The notes under the pieces: model-generated | What the model saw: the letters and a program-made list of their open reading frames with translations, nothing else | Told to the model about the DNA's origin: nothing | Database searches by the model: none | Program-made: the position numbers and the translations under genes | DNA from: a virus | Virus record (IMG/VR): IMGVR_UViG_3300008459_000122 | Coordinates: 1-40,035 of that record | Length of the DNA stretch: 40,035 bases | Direction: 5' to 3' (one strand) | Shown here: positions 7,643 to 15,136 of the stretch, one piece after another | How the letters are laid out: the number at the start of each line of letters is the position of its first letter | Position numbering within the stretch: position 1 is the stretch's first letter

Positions 7643-8671
7643 TTATTTTTTATGTTTATATTGATTAAGATACGAAAAAGTATTTGCTATCCAAAATTCT
7701 ATGTTGGGAGAGATTTGTCTTTCTAATAAATCACTTTTATGTAATTGTAAGAACCTTGAATTATTTAAGATGTTAGGTTCCTCATTAATTAGTTCATCTA
7801 ACACAACTTCATCATACTCTGGTATATTGAGTTCTGTTAAGGTCATTAGCTTGAAATTAATTTCTAGCTGTTTCCTAAAATTGTAGATATCACCATACAA
7901 ACCATGTTCTTCATGCTTATCATAGCTCTTTTGGATAATCTCTTTTAATATTACTTTACCTTCATCAAAGATTTCAGGATATAATTTTTGCAATTTTTTA
8001 TCACCTAACCCCCTTATACCAGGAACATTATCGGATTTATCACCCATTAGTACCTTATAATTGATATAATTTTGGGGCCAAAGTCCCATTTCATCATATA
8101 CTTCTTTGGGACCATAGAATTTCTTCTTAATAGGTGAGTACACTTGAATTTTATCACTACATAATTGTAAAAAATCTTGATCGGCTGATACAATAATGGA
8201 ATTATCAAATTTAGGCGCTAAATACCCTATTATATCGTCGGCTTCTAACTTATCACGTGTTATGATGCTTATGGGAAGCTGGCGTAAATAGTCCACTAAT
8301 CTTAGCATTTGCTGCGACATAGAGGCCGATTCATCAGCTAAATCATCAAATGAACTCCAATTAGTAATGCGTTTTAATTTTCTATTCCCCTTGTAATCAG
8401 AATATAAATTCTTTCTATTAGTAGTATTACCCTGACCATCAAAAACACATATGATTCTTGTGGGTTGCACCAAATTAACTGTATAAGCTAAGGACCTTAA
8501 AAAACCTACCATACCCCCAATGTGAGTGCCTTGAGTATTTGTACTACCAATGACAGCGAATGATCGCAAAAACATATTCATACTATCCACTAACAAAACC
8601 CTGCTATTTAAGTGCAGGGTTTCTGTTTGGGAATCTTCTTGAATATTATCGAGGAGACTTTTATAATCCAT
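7643..8671 (-). CDS. 5'-3' exonuclease / RNase H-like FEN nuclease
   Basis: This 342-residue protein belongs to the PIN/FEN family of 5' nucleases, which includes T4 RNase H, and should remove RNA primers and flaps from lagging-strand fragments. Metal-binding acidic residues are visible in LLVDSMNMFLRS (Asp29), CVFDGQG (Asp78), KLEADDIIGYLA (143-146) and VSADQDFLQL (163-166). They are followed by the helix-hairpin-helix region MGDKSDNVPGIRGLGDKK (209-226). The start is fixed by the ATG one base after the uvsX stop codon, and catalytic Asp29 excludes a much later start. A terminator-like hairpin lies inside the first 80 bases of the gene, which is unusual. Confidence 0.93.
   Translation of the reverse strand: MDYKSLLDNIQEDSQTETLHLNSRVLLVDSMNMFLRSFAVIGSTNTQGTHIGGMVGFLRSLAYTVNLVQPTRIICVFDGQGNTTNRKNLYSDYKGNRKLKRITNWSSFDDLADESASMSQQMLRLVDYLRQLPISIITRDKLEADDIIGYLAPKFDNSIIVSADQDFLQLCSDKIQVYSPIKKKFYGPKEVYDEMGLWPQNYINYKVLMGDKSDNVPGIRGLGDKKLQKLYPEIFDEGKVILKEIIQKSYDKHEEHGLYGDIYNFRKQLEINFKLMTLTELNIPEYDEVVLDELINEEPNILNNSRFLQLHKSDLLERQISPNIEFWIANTFSYLNQYKHKK
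8592..8622 (-). promoter_or_regulatory. Terminator-like hairpin inside the 5' end of the nuclease gene
   Basis: A perfect 9-bp inverted repeat (AAACCCTGC/GCAGGGTTT, 8596-8604 and 8614-8622) with a 9-base loop is followed on the coding strand by TTTTGTTAG. It starts 49 bases into the 5' nuclease gene and could attenuate transcription beyond uvsX or limit translation. No function is proven. Confidence 0.45.
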
Positions 8672-8672
8672 A

Positions 8673-9743
8673 TTAAATTTCAGATAAATCTACTCCTACA
8701 AAATCAGTATTTTCTTCTTCAATAATATCAAAATCATCGCTTCCTAAAATAACTGACCAATCTTTAGAGTGTTCTTTTTTATACTTGTTAATCTCATTAG
8801 GTGAATTTTTAATAAACCCATGAGCAGTACTAACAATAGTACCTTTAGCTGTTACACCTGTTACGTGATTTTTGTCACAAGATACTTTAGTTTTTAAAGC
8901 AAATTCAATCTCTTTACCACCCTTAGTAGCTTTAACTTTCTGAGTACCAGGGCTAGTTACGTTACCAAAAGTAATGATAAATGATGCGTCAAAGAACATA
9001 GCATCTCCTCCTTTATTTCTTAATTTAGGTTGAGCCATAGGCATTAGAGCTGGTTCTACCCACACCTTATTAACACAAACCATAGTGTTAGTGTAAGATT
9101 GAGATTCTTTACGAGACATAATCAATCTTTGATTGATAAAGTTAGCAAATTGTTGAGACATTGCTCCAGCATTCCACATTGGTGAGTTAGAGTTTTTCTC
9201 AATACTCATTCTACATGGAATTGAACCAATAGAATCCCATAAGAATAATAAATCATAAGGTAAATTACCCTTCTTTTGTTCATCTAGCAAATCTGCCATA
9301 AATGCTGCTACATCTTCAATACACTGTAAAGATTCTCTATCAGCATAAATGAAAAAACCCTTATAATCCTTATTACCATTCTCATCAATAGTTTCACCTA
9401 AATCAAACCCCATTGCAGACCAGTGTTCCCAACTATGTTTCATTTCAGTAATGATAATAATAGGTAATACTCCTGTTTTTTGAGCTTCGATTGCGGTTTC
9501 AATCAATAATGTAGTTTTACCTGTGTTGCTGTGTCCTCTTACTAGGGTAATATGACCTTTTGGTATTCCAGGCATTTCTAACATCTCAGCAACGGGCTCT
9601 GTAAATTTAATCCACGCTTGGGGTTTAAAATTTGATGAACTCTGTCCTAAATTCTTACCGGCCTTGAACTTATCAAGGGAGAACGTCCCAGTAATGGCCT
9701 TTCCGACTTGGCCGGAAAGGCTTTCTGTTTTTTGTTTAGCCAT
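8673..9743 (-). CDS. uvsX: UvsX/RecA-like recombinase
   Basis: This 356-residue protein is a RecA-fold strand-exchange protein for recombination-dependent replication and repair. Walker A is GHSNTGKT at 70-77, preceded by GIPKGHITLVRG. IIIITEMKHSWEH follows, then Walker B LLFLWDSIGSIP at 165-176. An SRKESQSYTNTMVCVNKVW segment corresponds to the DNA-binding loop region of UvsX. The C-terminus is acidic (DDFDIIEEENTDFVGVDLSEI). It lies between the gp32-like gene and the 5' nuclease gene, with very short spacers on both sides, so one replication-recombination transcript is likely. A strong hairpin lies within the first 50 coding bases. Confidence 0.93.
   Translation of the reverse strand: MAKQKTESLSGQVGKAITGTFSLDKFKAGKNLGQSSSNFKPQAWIKFTEPVAEMLEMPGIPKGHITLVRGHSNTGKTTLLIETAIEAQKTGVLPIIIITEMKHSWEHWSAMGFDLGETIDENGNKDYKGFFIYADRESLQCIEDVAAFMADLLDEQKKGNLPYDLLFLWDSIGSIPCRMSIEKNSNSPMWNAGAMSQQFANFINQRLIMSRKESQSYTNTMVCVNKVWVEPALMPMAQPKLRNKGGDAMFFDASFIITFGNVTSPGTQKVKATKGGKEIEFALKTKVSCDKNHVTGVTAKGTIVSTAHGFIKNSPNEINKYKKEHSKDWSVILGSDDFDIIEEENTDFVGVDLSEI
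9697..9721 (-). promoter_or_regulatory. Hairpin inside the 5' end of uvsX
   Basis: A perfect 9-bp inverted repeat (GCCTTTCCG/CGGAAAGGC) with a 7-base loop starts about 22 bases into the uvsX coding region. It has no T tract, so it is not a terminator. It could affect translation or RNA stability, or simply be coding sequence. Confidence 0.35.
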
Positions 9744-9750
9744 AAATTAA

Positions 9751-10599
9751 TTAATTTTCTCCAAATAGGTCATCAAACTCGTCAGCATTAATATTCTCTT
9801 TAGGTTTAAGAGCAAATGCTTTGTTTTGTTGTGGTGCTACAGTTGATTTTTCTTCAGTAGGTTTTTGAGTTTTTGGCAATGCCAAAAATTCATCTCCGGC
9901 ATTTTGTGGAGCAGCGGCTGCAGTTTCTTCTTCAGGGTTTAAGAATTCAACTAAAAATTGTTTAATCTCATCAAAAGTATATTTTTTAGAGAAAGAAGCA
10001 GGATCTGGTTGGTTTTCTAACCATTTTTCAACCTCAGCATTGTTAGCACTCAAAGGTGTAGTCTTCATTGCTGGTAAGATTGTAGATTTGTTGTAAGCTG
10101 TACCTGTGGTTTCTGGACCTACAGTTTCAACTTTCATATCTCTACCTTCCATGATGTCTGTGAAATCTCCTACATCTTCGTCTGCAGCAAGAGATAATAA
10201 TGCTTGGTAGATTTCTTTTCCAAATTCCCAAAGACGTACTCCTTTTTCTTCTTCGCCTCGAACAATAACAGGAGCAAAAACTCTCATTTTAGGTTCTAGT
10301 TTCTTAGCTAATTTCCAGTTTTCAGGTTCTTTAGTTTTACGAAGTTCTTTTGAGAATTCGATAATTGGGTCTTTTTCACCAAAGTTTGAAGGTGAGATAA
10401 TTGTTCTTTTCCCAATACCATAGTGAAAATACAATTCGGTAAATGGGTTTTCAGGATTAATTTTTGATGGTACAAACCTTACTAGGGCTTTACCAACAGT
10501 TGGTTTCCAAAAGCTTAAAGCTTTCTCATTTGTTTTTTGTCCTCCAGATTTAGGAGATGAAAGTGCACTGAGCTTGTTTTGAATCAAGTCTAAATTCAT
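9751..10599 (-). CDS. gp32-like single-stranded DNA-binding protein
   Basis: This 282-residue protein resembles T4 gp32, which coats ssDNA at the fork and recruits replication and recombination partners. The core begins after a basic, Ser/Gly-rich N-terminus. It contains the OB-fold signatures ALVRFVPSKINPENPFTELYFHYG, KMRVFAPVIVRGEE and GVRLWEFGKEIYQALLSL. A disordered Ala/Gln/Lys-rich linker leads to a short acidic tail, NADEFDDLFGEN, typical of the protein-interaction tail of phage SSBs. The cysteine/histidine zinc site of T4 gp32 is not visible. It is the first gene of a run with uvsX, 5' nuclease and helicase. A host-type promoter candidate lies 33 bases upstream of the ATG. Confidence 0.88.
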   Translation of the reverse strand: MNLDLIQNKLSALSSPKSGGQKTNEKALSFWKPTVGKALVRFVPSKINPENPFTELYFHYGIGKRTIISPSNFGEKDPIIEFSKELRKTKEPENWKLAKKLEPKMRVFAPVIVRGEEEKGVRLWEFGKEIYQALLSLAADEDVGDFTDIMEGRDMKVETVGPETTGTAYNKSTILPAMKTTPLSANNAEVEKWLENQPDPASFSKKYTFDEIKQFLVEFLNPEEETAAAAPQNAGDEFLALPKTQKPTEEKSTVAPQQNKAFALKPKENINADEFDDLFGEN

Positions 10600-10631
10600 A
10601 ACTTTTTGATTTTAATGTTAAAACTAATTTG

Positions 10632-10639
10632 CAAAGGTA
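10632..10639 (-). promoter_or_regulatory. Bacteroidota-type -7 element before the gp32-like gene
   Basis: The coding strand carries TACCTTTG, a full match to the TAnnTTTG -7 element of the Bacteroidota housekeeping sigma factor, 32 bases before the ATG. A TTGG lies further upstream at a looser spacing than usual. It replaces the ATATTTAT element seen at other units and fits an early or middle promoter read by host polymerase. Confidence 0.45.
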
Positions 10640-10644
10640 ATATA

Positions 10645-10668
10645 ATAAAAATATCTTGGGTATCCAAG
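10645..10668 (-). terminator. Weak terminator after the 155-residue gene
   Basis: A short 5-bp stem (CTTGG/CCAAG) with a four-base loop is followed on the coding strand by ATATTTTTATT, immediately after the stop codon of the upstream gene. The stem is short, so termination may be partial. Confidence 0.45.
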
Positions 10669-11136
10669 TTATAGTGTAATTATTTTATAAATTTTTGTAT
10701 CTAATCTTTTTAAGTCTCCGGCATGAGTCAATAATATACAATTTTGATATTCTTTCCAATCAATTGCAAAAGTATTATCTAATACTCCCCCATTTAATGA
10801 TTTAATTAAGTCATTTAAAGCATTGATAGTATAAAGAGTATTTGATTCTTTCTTTCTATGAAGTAAAATAGTATTGTCCAACAACATGTTAGTCATATTT
10901 ACTGAATCTACATTGTATGTAAATACGTACTCTTCAGTTGCTTTAATATACAAAATGAAGATCTTATTGAATAAGATTTTATATTGTCCCTGTATGGTTG
11001 CTAAAGTAGTGTCTAAATCCTCTTTACTAGAGAATGTGCAGAATAATTTGTTCATATAATCTGAATATTCATACGAACTTTCGTATGATGATTGCAAATA
11101 AATATGTGAAGGAATAAGGGTTTGTTGATCAATCAT
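10669..11136 (-). CDS. Conserved phage protein of unknown function
   Basis: This protein of up to 155 residues was not assigned a function. It has no signal peptide or membrane segment. The middle part (NTILLHRKKESNTLYTINALNDLIKSLNGG) followed by FAIDWKEYQNCILLTH resembles a small protein I associate with T4-like marine phages, usually near replication genes; this is memory, not a search. Two starts are possible. The ATG at 11136 has the AAATAAAAGTT leader found before other replication genes here. The ATG at 11055 (128 residues, MNKLFCTFSSKED) lies 42 bases after an ATATTTAT element and a palindrome. The gene lies between the polymerase-like gene and the gp32-like gene, so a replication accessory role is plausible but unproven. 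Confidence 0.65.
   Translation of the reverse strand: MIDQQTLIPSHIYLQSSYESSYEYSDYMNKLFCTFSSKEDLDTTLATIQGQYKILFNKIFILYIKATEEYVFTYNVDSVNMTNMLLDNTILLHRKKESNTLYTINALNDLIKSLNGGVLDNTFAIDWKEYQNCILLTHAGDLKRLDTKIYKIITL
11070..11087. repeat. Palindrome near the start of the 155-residue gene
   Basis: An 18-base inverted repeat (CATACGA/TCGTATG around a 4-base centre) lies between the ATATTTAT core at 11098-11105 and the alternative ATG at 11055. It could be an operator or leader hairpin if the downstream start is used; otherwise it is coding sequence. Confidence 0.35.
11098..11105 (-). promoter_or_regulatory. ATATTTAT element near the start of the 155-residue gene
   Basis: The same core as in other gaps, here inside the long version of the gene but 42 bases upstream of the alternative ATG at 11055. 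It may be a real promoter or a chance match in AT-rich coding DNA. Confidence 0.3.
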
Positions 11137-11141
11137 AACTT

Positions 11142-12476
11142 TTATTTTAGTGAATTGTAATTTGTTCCGTATTTTACTGTAACCTTGAACCCAAATGGCT
11201 CTTCTAATAACCTTTTTATCTCTCTTAATACCTCCTTCCCATCATCTCTATGATAGTCTACTAATATCGAATCATAAGTATAAAGTAATATACGACTTTT
11301 TCTCCCATTAGCCAAATACTCCTGCACTCCCTTAATAGAAGTTACATTATAATAAGTTTCTCCTGATTGTATCAGGTAATTCAGCAATTTTTGAGGTGTT
11401 GGGTTTATAATGTCTTTTGCAAATAATTTTCTCCCTCCTACTAAGGTAAGGTACCCTTTAGAATTAAATTCATCCCATAAAAGATCTACAAAGGCTGCTA
11501 CTTGTTTAAAGAACGGTATGTCTTTGTACTGTTCAAAAACTCCTCCGTATAGTTGTTTAAATGTTAATTCTTTAGAGGCTTGGTATTCTTCATCTGTTAA
11601 AATATCTTTTTTAAAATACATTTGCCCTAAATGGGTATGTATAGAGCCTTTATCAAACTTGTATCCTATAAATTCACCTAAAATTCTAGGATGGTATGCC
11701 TCGTAATCAAATTCAAACAGCATATCATTTTGAGCAATAATTGCTTCCCTTGAGCCATTAGTTTTATTTAAAGCCGCGAAATTAATATTATTATACGAAT
11801 TAGTAGGGCGAGAAGTAAAATTATGTAAATTGTATTGAGTATAGATCTTTTCATCTTTTATTGAAAAATTAGGATTAGTTGGGTTAAAATGTTCGTTAAA
11901 AAGTGGCATATCTAACGCGACACCATGTTTTTCAATGTCATAGTACACTTTAACATAATCATCGTTATAATACGTGCCTATTGCGGGAAGTAGCATTAAA
12001 TGTTTAATTACACTAAATATAGCTTCTTGAGTATCATAGTGTTTTGGAATTGGGATAATAGAATTTAAATAAGGTTTGTTCCCGTAAAGTTGTTTGAAAT
12101 GAGTGTGTATATTTGTATCAAAATCATGTATATACGGAGGGGTGGTGGATGTGGATAGTGACAAAAGTTGTAAATCTTTTACTTTACTATCTAAAAATTC
12201 TTCTCCTAATAATTGTGCTGTTACTTTTTTATCTAATACAAAAACATTTTTATGTTTTAAAATAAATTCTTTCACTTTTTGCTCATCCACAGCGAATGCT
12301 TCACTATGGTGAATAGTAAATATTAAACCCTTTGAATCTATTTGTTTAAAGTAGATTAGGGAAGTTTGTGTTAGTAAAGGATGATATTGAGATGAAAGTG
12401 GGATAACATTTATATAACAATCCCCATAAGGATAAAGTTGAGATAACTGTTCAGTATTTTCGACTAAGTAAAACAT
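11142..12476 (-). CDS. Small family-A-like DNA polymerase
   Basis: This 444-residue protein shows the three polymerase motifs of family A. Motif A is FEFDYEAYHPRILG (metal-binding Asp257). Motif B is SKELTFKQLYGG (Lys302, Phe306, Tyr310, Gly311). Motif C is LLYTYDSILVD (Asp402). TSRPTNSYNNINFAAL (221-236) matches the conserved segment that precedes motif A. It should extend primers at the phage fork or in repair. It departs from the family in that motif C has Tyr-Asp-Ser instead of His-Asp-Glu, and the Arg four residues before the motif B Lys is Tyr. The first 170 residues show no clear 3'-5' exonuclease motifs, and the protein is short. T4 itself uses a family B enzyme. Motif reading is by eye. 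Whether this is the replicative enzyme is inference. Confidence 0.8.
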   Translation of the reverse strand: MFYLVENTEQLSQLYPYGDCYINVIPLSSQYHPLLTQTSLIYFKQIDSKGLIFTIHHSEAFAVDEQKVKEFILKHKNVFVLDKKVTAQLLGEEFLDSKVKDLQLLSLSTSTTPPYIHDFDTNIHTHFKQLYGNKPYLNSIIPIPKHYDTQEAIFSVIKHLMLLPAIGTYYNDDYVKVYYDIEKHGVALDMPLFNEHFNPTNPNFSIKDEKIYTQYNLHNFTSRPTNSYNNINFAALNKTNGSREAIIAQNDMLFEFDYEAYHPRILGEFIGYKFDKGSIHTHLGQMYFKKDILTDEEYQASKELTFKQLYGGVFEQYKDIPFFKQVAAFVDLLWDEFNSKGYLTLVGGRKLFAKDIINPTPQKLLNYLIQSGETYYNVTSIKGVQEYLANGRKSRILLYTYDSILVDYHRDDGKEVLREIKRLLEEPFGFKVTVKYGTNYNSLK

Positions 12477-12497
12477 TTGATATAACTTTTATTTTGA

Positions 12498-12505
12498 TTA
12501 AATAT
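12498..12505 (-). promoter_or_regulatory. Variant ATATTTAA promoter-like element before the polymerase gene
   Basis: A one-mismatch version (ATATTTAA) of the recurrent core lies directly after a terminator and 21 bases before the polymerase start, the same arrangement as at the structural genes. Confidence 0.35.
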
Positions 12506-12527
12506 AAAAAGGCTCCCTATGGGAGCC
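12506..12527 (-). terminator. Rho-independent terminator after the 287-residue gene
   Basis: A 7-bp stem (GGCTCCC/GGGAGCC) with a 3-base loop is followed on the coding strand by TTTTTATATTT. It closes the unit containing the 287-residue gene and precedes the polymerase unit. Confidence 0.85.
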
Positions 12528-12547
12528 AAATTTATTGTTTTAAGATT

Positions 12548-13411
12548 TTATCTAAATAATTGTTTAGTAAAATGATCTTCAACTTCGTCTCTATATTCCT
12601 CCATGGATGGGTTCATTTTAAGAAAATCTTCAAGTGCTTTTTCTGCTTTTTTATGTTCCTCGGTATGATGAGATGCTCCACTCATATCTGCTTTTTTTCC
12701 TAATCTCATTTCATTACCCACAAGAGTATGTAATTGTTTTCTAAGATTTTCTTCATTTTCTTCTAATGAAGCAGCTTTAAATTGAGATAAAGGGAATACG
12801 AAATCTCCTTTTTCATTTTTATTTCCTTCTCCATTCCATACTTTGAATTCTTTACCTCCTACAACAACTGCTTCTAATCTACCTTTTAAACCTTGTTTAA
12901 ATTGAGATAAGAAAGATGATGTTTGAGCAGGGCCAAATTCTGAACTTGAGTTTGCTTTTTCAATATCGAAATATCCTCTAAGTTTACCGTATAATTCTTT
13001 ATAATTAGTAGCACCACCTCTACCTCTTTCAACTGAAGTTAAAGCAATTACTGCTTCTGGAGATATTAATAATTGGTCCCCTAACATTCTGAAATGGTTA
13101 GATAAAGCTGTGAAAAGTTTATTTGGTACTACCCCGTTAGTAGGGATAAATCTTTTACCCCCACTTCCACCTTTTTGGAAATTAAAACGAACATCTTCTT
13201 TTATTAATTTAGCAGAAAAGGCTCTAGCCAATCTAGAAGCATCTTTTTTTACTTTAGCTATAGCTTCTTTTTCAGAAGTTGCTTTTACTTTTTCTTCGTA
13301 ATCAACATCATCATCATTTTTAATTACATAATAAGTAACAAGATATTCCTTTTCTTCAGTATTTTCAACTAAGATTTGATCTAAAATATTTTTTAATTTA
13401 ATAGTGCTCAT
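12548..13411 (-). CDS. Unrecognised 287-residue phage protein
   Basis: I do not recognise this protein. It is soluble, without signal peptide or membrane helices. It begins with STIKLKNILDQILVEN, an amphipathic N-terminal segment that recurs, from memory, in proteins of T4-like phages of marine bacteria. A charged region with YLVTYYVIKNDDDVDYEEKV and EAIAKVKKDA follows, then a Gly-rich hinge (QKGGSGGKRF near residue 80) and a helical region. The C-terminus is highly charged, with SHHTEEHKKAEKALEDFL. It lies between the baseplate module and the replication module and has its own ATATTTAT element and terminator, so it is probably a single-gene unit. Virion or DNA-associated roles are both possible. 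Confidence 0.7.
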   Translation of the reverse strand: MSTIKLKNILDQILVENTEEKEYLVTYYVIKNDDDVDYEEKVKATSEKEAIAKVKKDASRLARAFSAKLIKEDVRFNFQKGGSGGKRFIPTNGVVPNKLFTALSNHFRMLGDQLLISPEAVIALTSVERGRGGATNYKELYGKLRGYFDIEKANSSSEFGPAQTSSFLSQFKQGLKGRLEAVVVGGKEFKVWNGEGNKNEKGDFVFPLSQFKAASLEENEENLRKQLHTLVGNEMRLGKKADMSGASHHTEEHKKAEKALEDFLKMNPSMEEYRDEVEDHFTKQLFR

Positions 13412-13430
13412 TTTATTGTGTTTTATTGAT

Positions 13431-13438
13431 ATAAATAT
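13431..13438 (-). promoter_or_regulatory. ATATTTAT promoter-like element before the 287-residue gene
   Basis: The core touches the stop codon of the upstream tail gene (TAATATTTATATC) and lies 19 bases before the start codon. The arrangement matches the nrdB element. Confidence 0.5.
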
Positions 13439-14052
13439 TATGTGGGCTTAGAAAATTGAGTTAAATTGGTTAGATATTGTTTTATACCTATAAAATTTTT
13501 CTCAGCTTGATCTAATACTCTTTGATTAGTGTCTACTATTCCAGCTCTTGTGGTTATATTGTTTGTCCTTTCGTTACGAAGTGGACCTGATATTTGCCAG
13601 AATATTGAAATTGATTTCCATAAGGCATAATTGTCTTTAGTGGTATTATTTTGGAAGGCCTCATAAGTTGTTTTATCGATTTCCATTATTCTAAATGTAG
13701 TACCATTCTTTTGTCTAGCCAAGTATCTTGTAATTTTCCCAGCTTTATAATCGGCTTCAGTTGGTGAAGGAGTAAAAGGTGTAGGATTTATTAGGTTAAT
13801 ACTTAAATTAGAATTTAAAGAATTATATTCAATCTTTTTAATAGTATCTGAATCTAAATTCACATTAACCACATTTAAAGGAGTAGAAATTAATGGGATA
13901 GAGTTACCCGATGTAGGGCTTACTCCGGTAAATGATTCTCCCTTAAAAGTAGTATAATAAGGGCCAGAATATGATTTTCCATCAGGGGTTTTAAACTGAC
14001 CTGGGTTGGCTTTTTGGTTGGTTAGTATTCGTGATTTTGGAAAGTATTTCAT
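13438..14052 (-). CDS. Putative tail/baseplate-associated protein
   Basis: This 204-residue protein has no recognised domain. It is rich in Asn, Ser, Thr and Pro, as often seen in phage structural proteins. It contains GQFKTPDGKSYSGPYYTTFKG near the N-terminus (residues 18-38), a hydrophobic central part with many beta-prone residues (VVNVNLDSDTIKKIEYNSL), and an AGKITRYLARQKNGTTFRIMEI segment around 106-127. It is the last gene of the baseplate run; its ATG is one base from the stop codon of the tail-lysozyme gene, so coupled translation and a baseplate or hub-associated role are likely. Function is inferred from position only. Confidence 0.65.
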   Translation of the reverse strand: MKYFPKSRILTNQKANPGQFKTPDGKSYSGPYYTTFKGESFTGVSPTSGNSIPLISTPLNVVNVNLDSDTIKKIEYNSLNSNLSINLINPTPFTPSPTEADYKAGKITRYLARQKNGTTFRIMEIDKTTYEAFQNNTTKDNYALWKSISIFWQISGPLRNERTNNITTRAGIVDTNQRVLDQAEKNFIGIKQYLTNLTQFSKPT

Positions 14053-14053
14053 T

Positions 14054-15124
14054 TTATTTTACTGTTACTCCTGTGGCTTTTGCTATTTTATACCCTGTTT
14101 GTTGAATTAAAGATGCTCCTGTTGGCCCCAAATTTTTTCCTGTTCCTAGAGTATAAGCTGTTTTACCACCATTAATTCTTTCTTGTGTTATAACTGTTAA
14201 AAGCTGTTCTGAGGTTTTATACCCACGTTTATAATAGCTATTAAGTAATTTTGAGAATCCAGCAAACCATCCACTTCCATTCCATGAGGCATAGACCATA
14301 TGGTAGAATAATCTTCCATCAGATTCCACTAAGGTTTTTACTTGTGGATCTAAATATTTATCTCTCCATTTTTCATAGTTAGGTTTTTGGATTTGTACTG
14401 TTAAGTTAAATAAATCAGTTTTAATTGGGTCTTTAGGAACATATAACCAAGGCCAATTTTCACGGGCATTATTATCATCCATAATTTTCCAAAATCTTAC
14501 ACAAGCGTTGCATGAACCATTTCTTAACCTATCTACACCAAACATAGTTTCTCCACTAGTTGCATATCGGGAATCACTATTACCACCACCATTATAATAT
14601 CCTCCTTCAAGGTTAATAATAACAGCTTTAGCAGCTTGGGCAAATGTGTTCATTTCCTTAGTTACTGTAACCGGTGGATCTGGTGGGTTTTTATTTACTT
14701 TATTACCTATATTTTTATACTTAGACATAGAGTTCTGATTAGCTTGAGCATCTTTGATTACTTTCTTCTCAGCATCTGTCATAGGCTCAAATCTAATATT
14801 AAGAGTTTGACCTGTTATCTTAGTAGTCCATTTATTATTATTAAAATTTTGGTCAATTGTATGTAAAATAAAAGCTATTTTACTTAATCCCTTATCAGGA
14901 CCATCTTGAATTATATAAGAACTAGGTAATGAATCTTCAGGAATTACAAAGGCAGAGTGAGGTATTATTCCACTTAACCCATCCATTTCTAAACTAAAAT
15001 CTAGAGGTAATATAACATCACCAGTGAAGGCATTATCATCTCCGGATTTTAAAGGGTCGGAGTATATTTCTCTGTAGGTGTTTAAGCAAGAGTCTAATTT
15101 ATCTGTGTTAAATTTTAAAGCCAT
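14054..15124 (-). CDS. Tail-associated lysozyme fused to a baseplate-hub segment
   Basis: This 356-residue protein joins two parts. Residues 1-112 look like part of a baseplate hub: PLDFSLEMDGLSGIIPHSAFVIPEDSLPSSY followed by AFILHTIDQNFNNNKWTTKITG. After a Lys/Asn/Pro-rich linker (about 115-155), residues 160-350 form a muramidase-like domain of the GH108 type. The segment is NLEGGYYNGGG with probable catalytic Glu173, followed by SGETMFGVDR (190-199) and, near the end, TQERINGGKTAY. It should locally digest peptidoglycan when the tail tip enters the cell envelope, the role gp5 plays in T4. It overlaps no neighbour but is tightly packed after the hub gene. The enzyme family is assigned from the EGGY and GETxxG motifs by eye. 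Confidence 0.72.
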   Translation of the reverse strand: MALKFNTDKLDSCLNTYREIYSDPLKSGDDNAFTGDVILPLDFSLEMDGLSGIIPHSAFVIPEDSLPSSYIIQDGPDKGLSKIAFILHTIDQNFNNNKWTTKITGQTLNIRFEPMTDAEKKVIKDAQANQNSMSKYKNIGNKVNKNPPDPPVTVTKEMNTFAQAAKAVIINLEGGYYNGGGNSDSRYATSGETMFGVDRLRNGSCNACVRFWKIMDDNNARENWPWLYVPKDPIKTDLFNLTVQIQKPNYEKWRDKYLDPQVKTLVESDGRLFYHMVYASWNGSGWFAGFSKLLNSYYKRGYKTSEQLLTVITQERINGGKTAYTLGTGKNLGPTGASLIQQTGYKIAKATGVTVK

Positions 15125-15136
15125 ATGTTGTATTTT

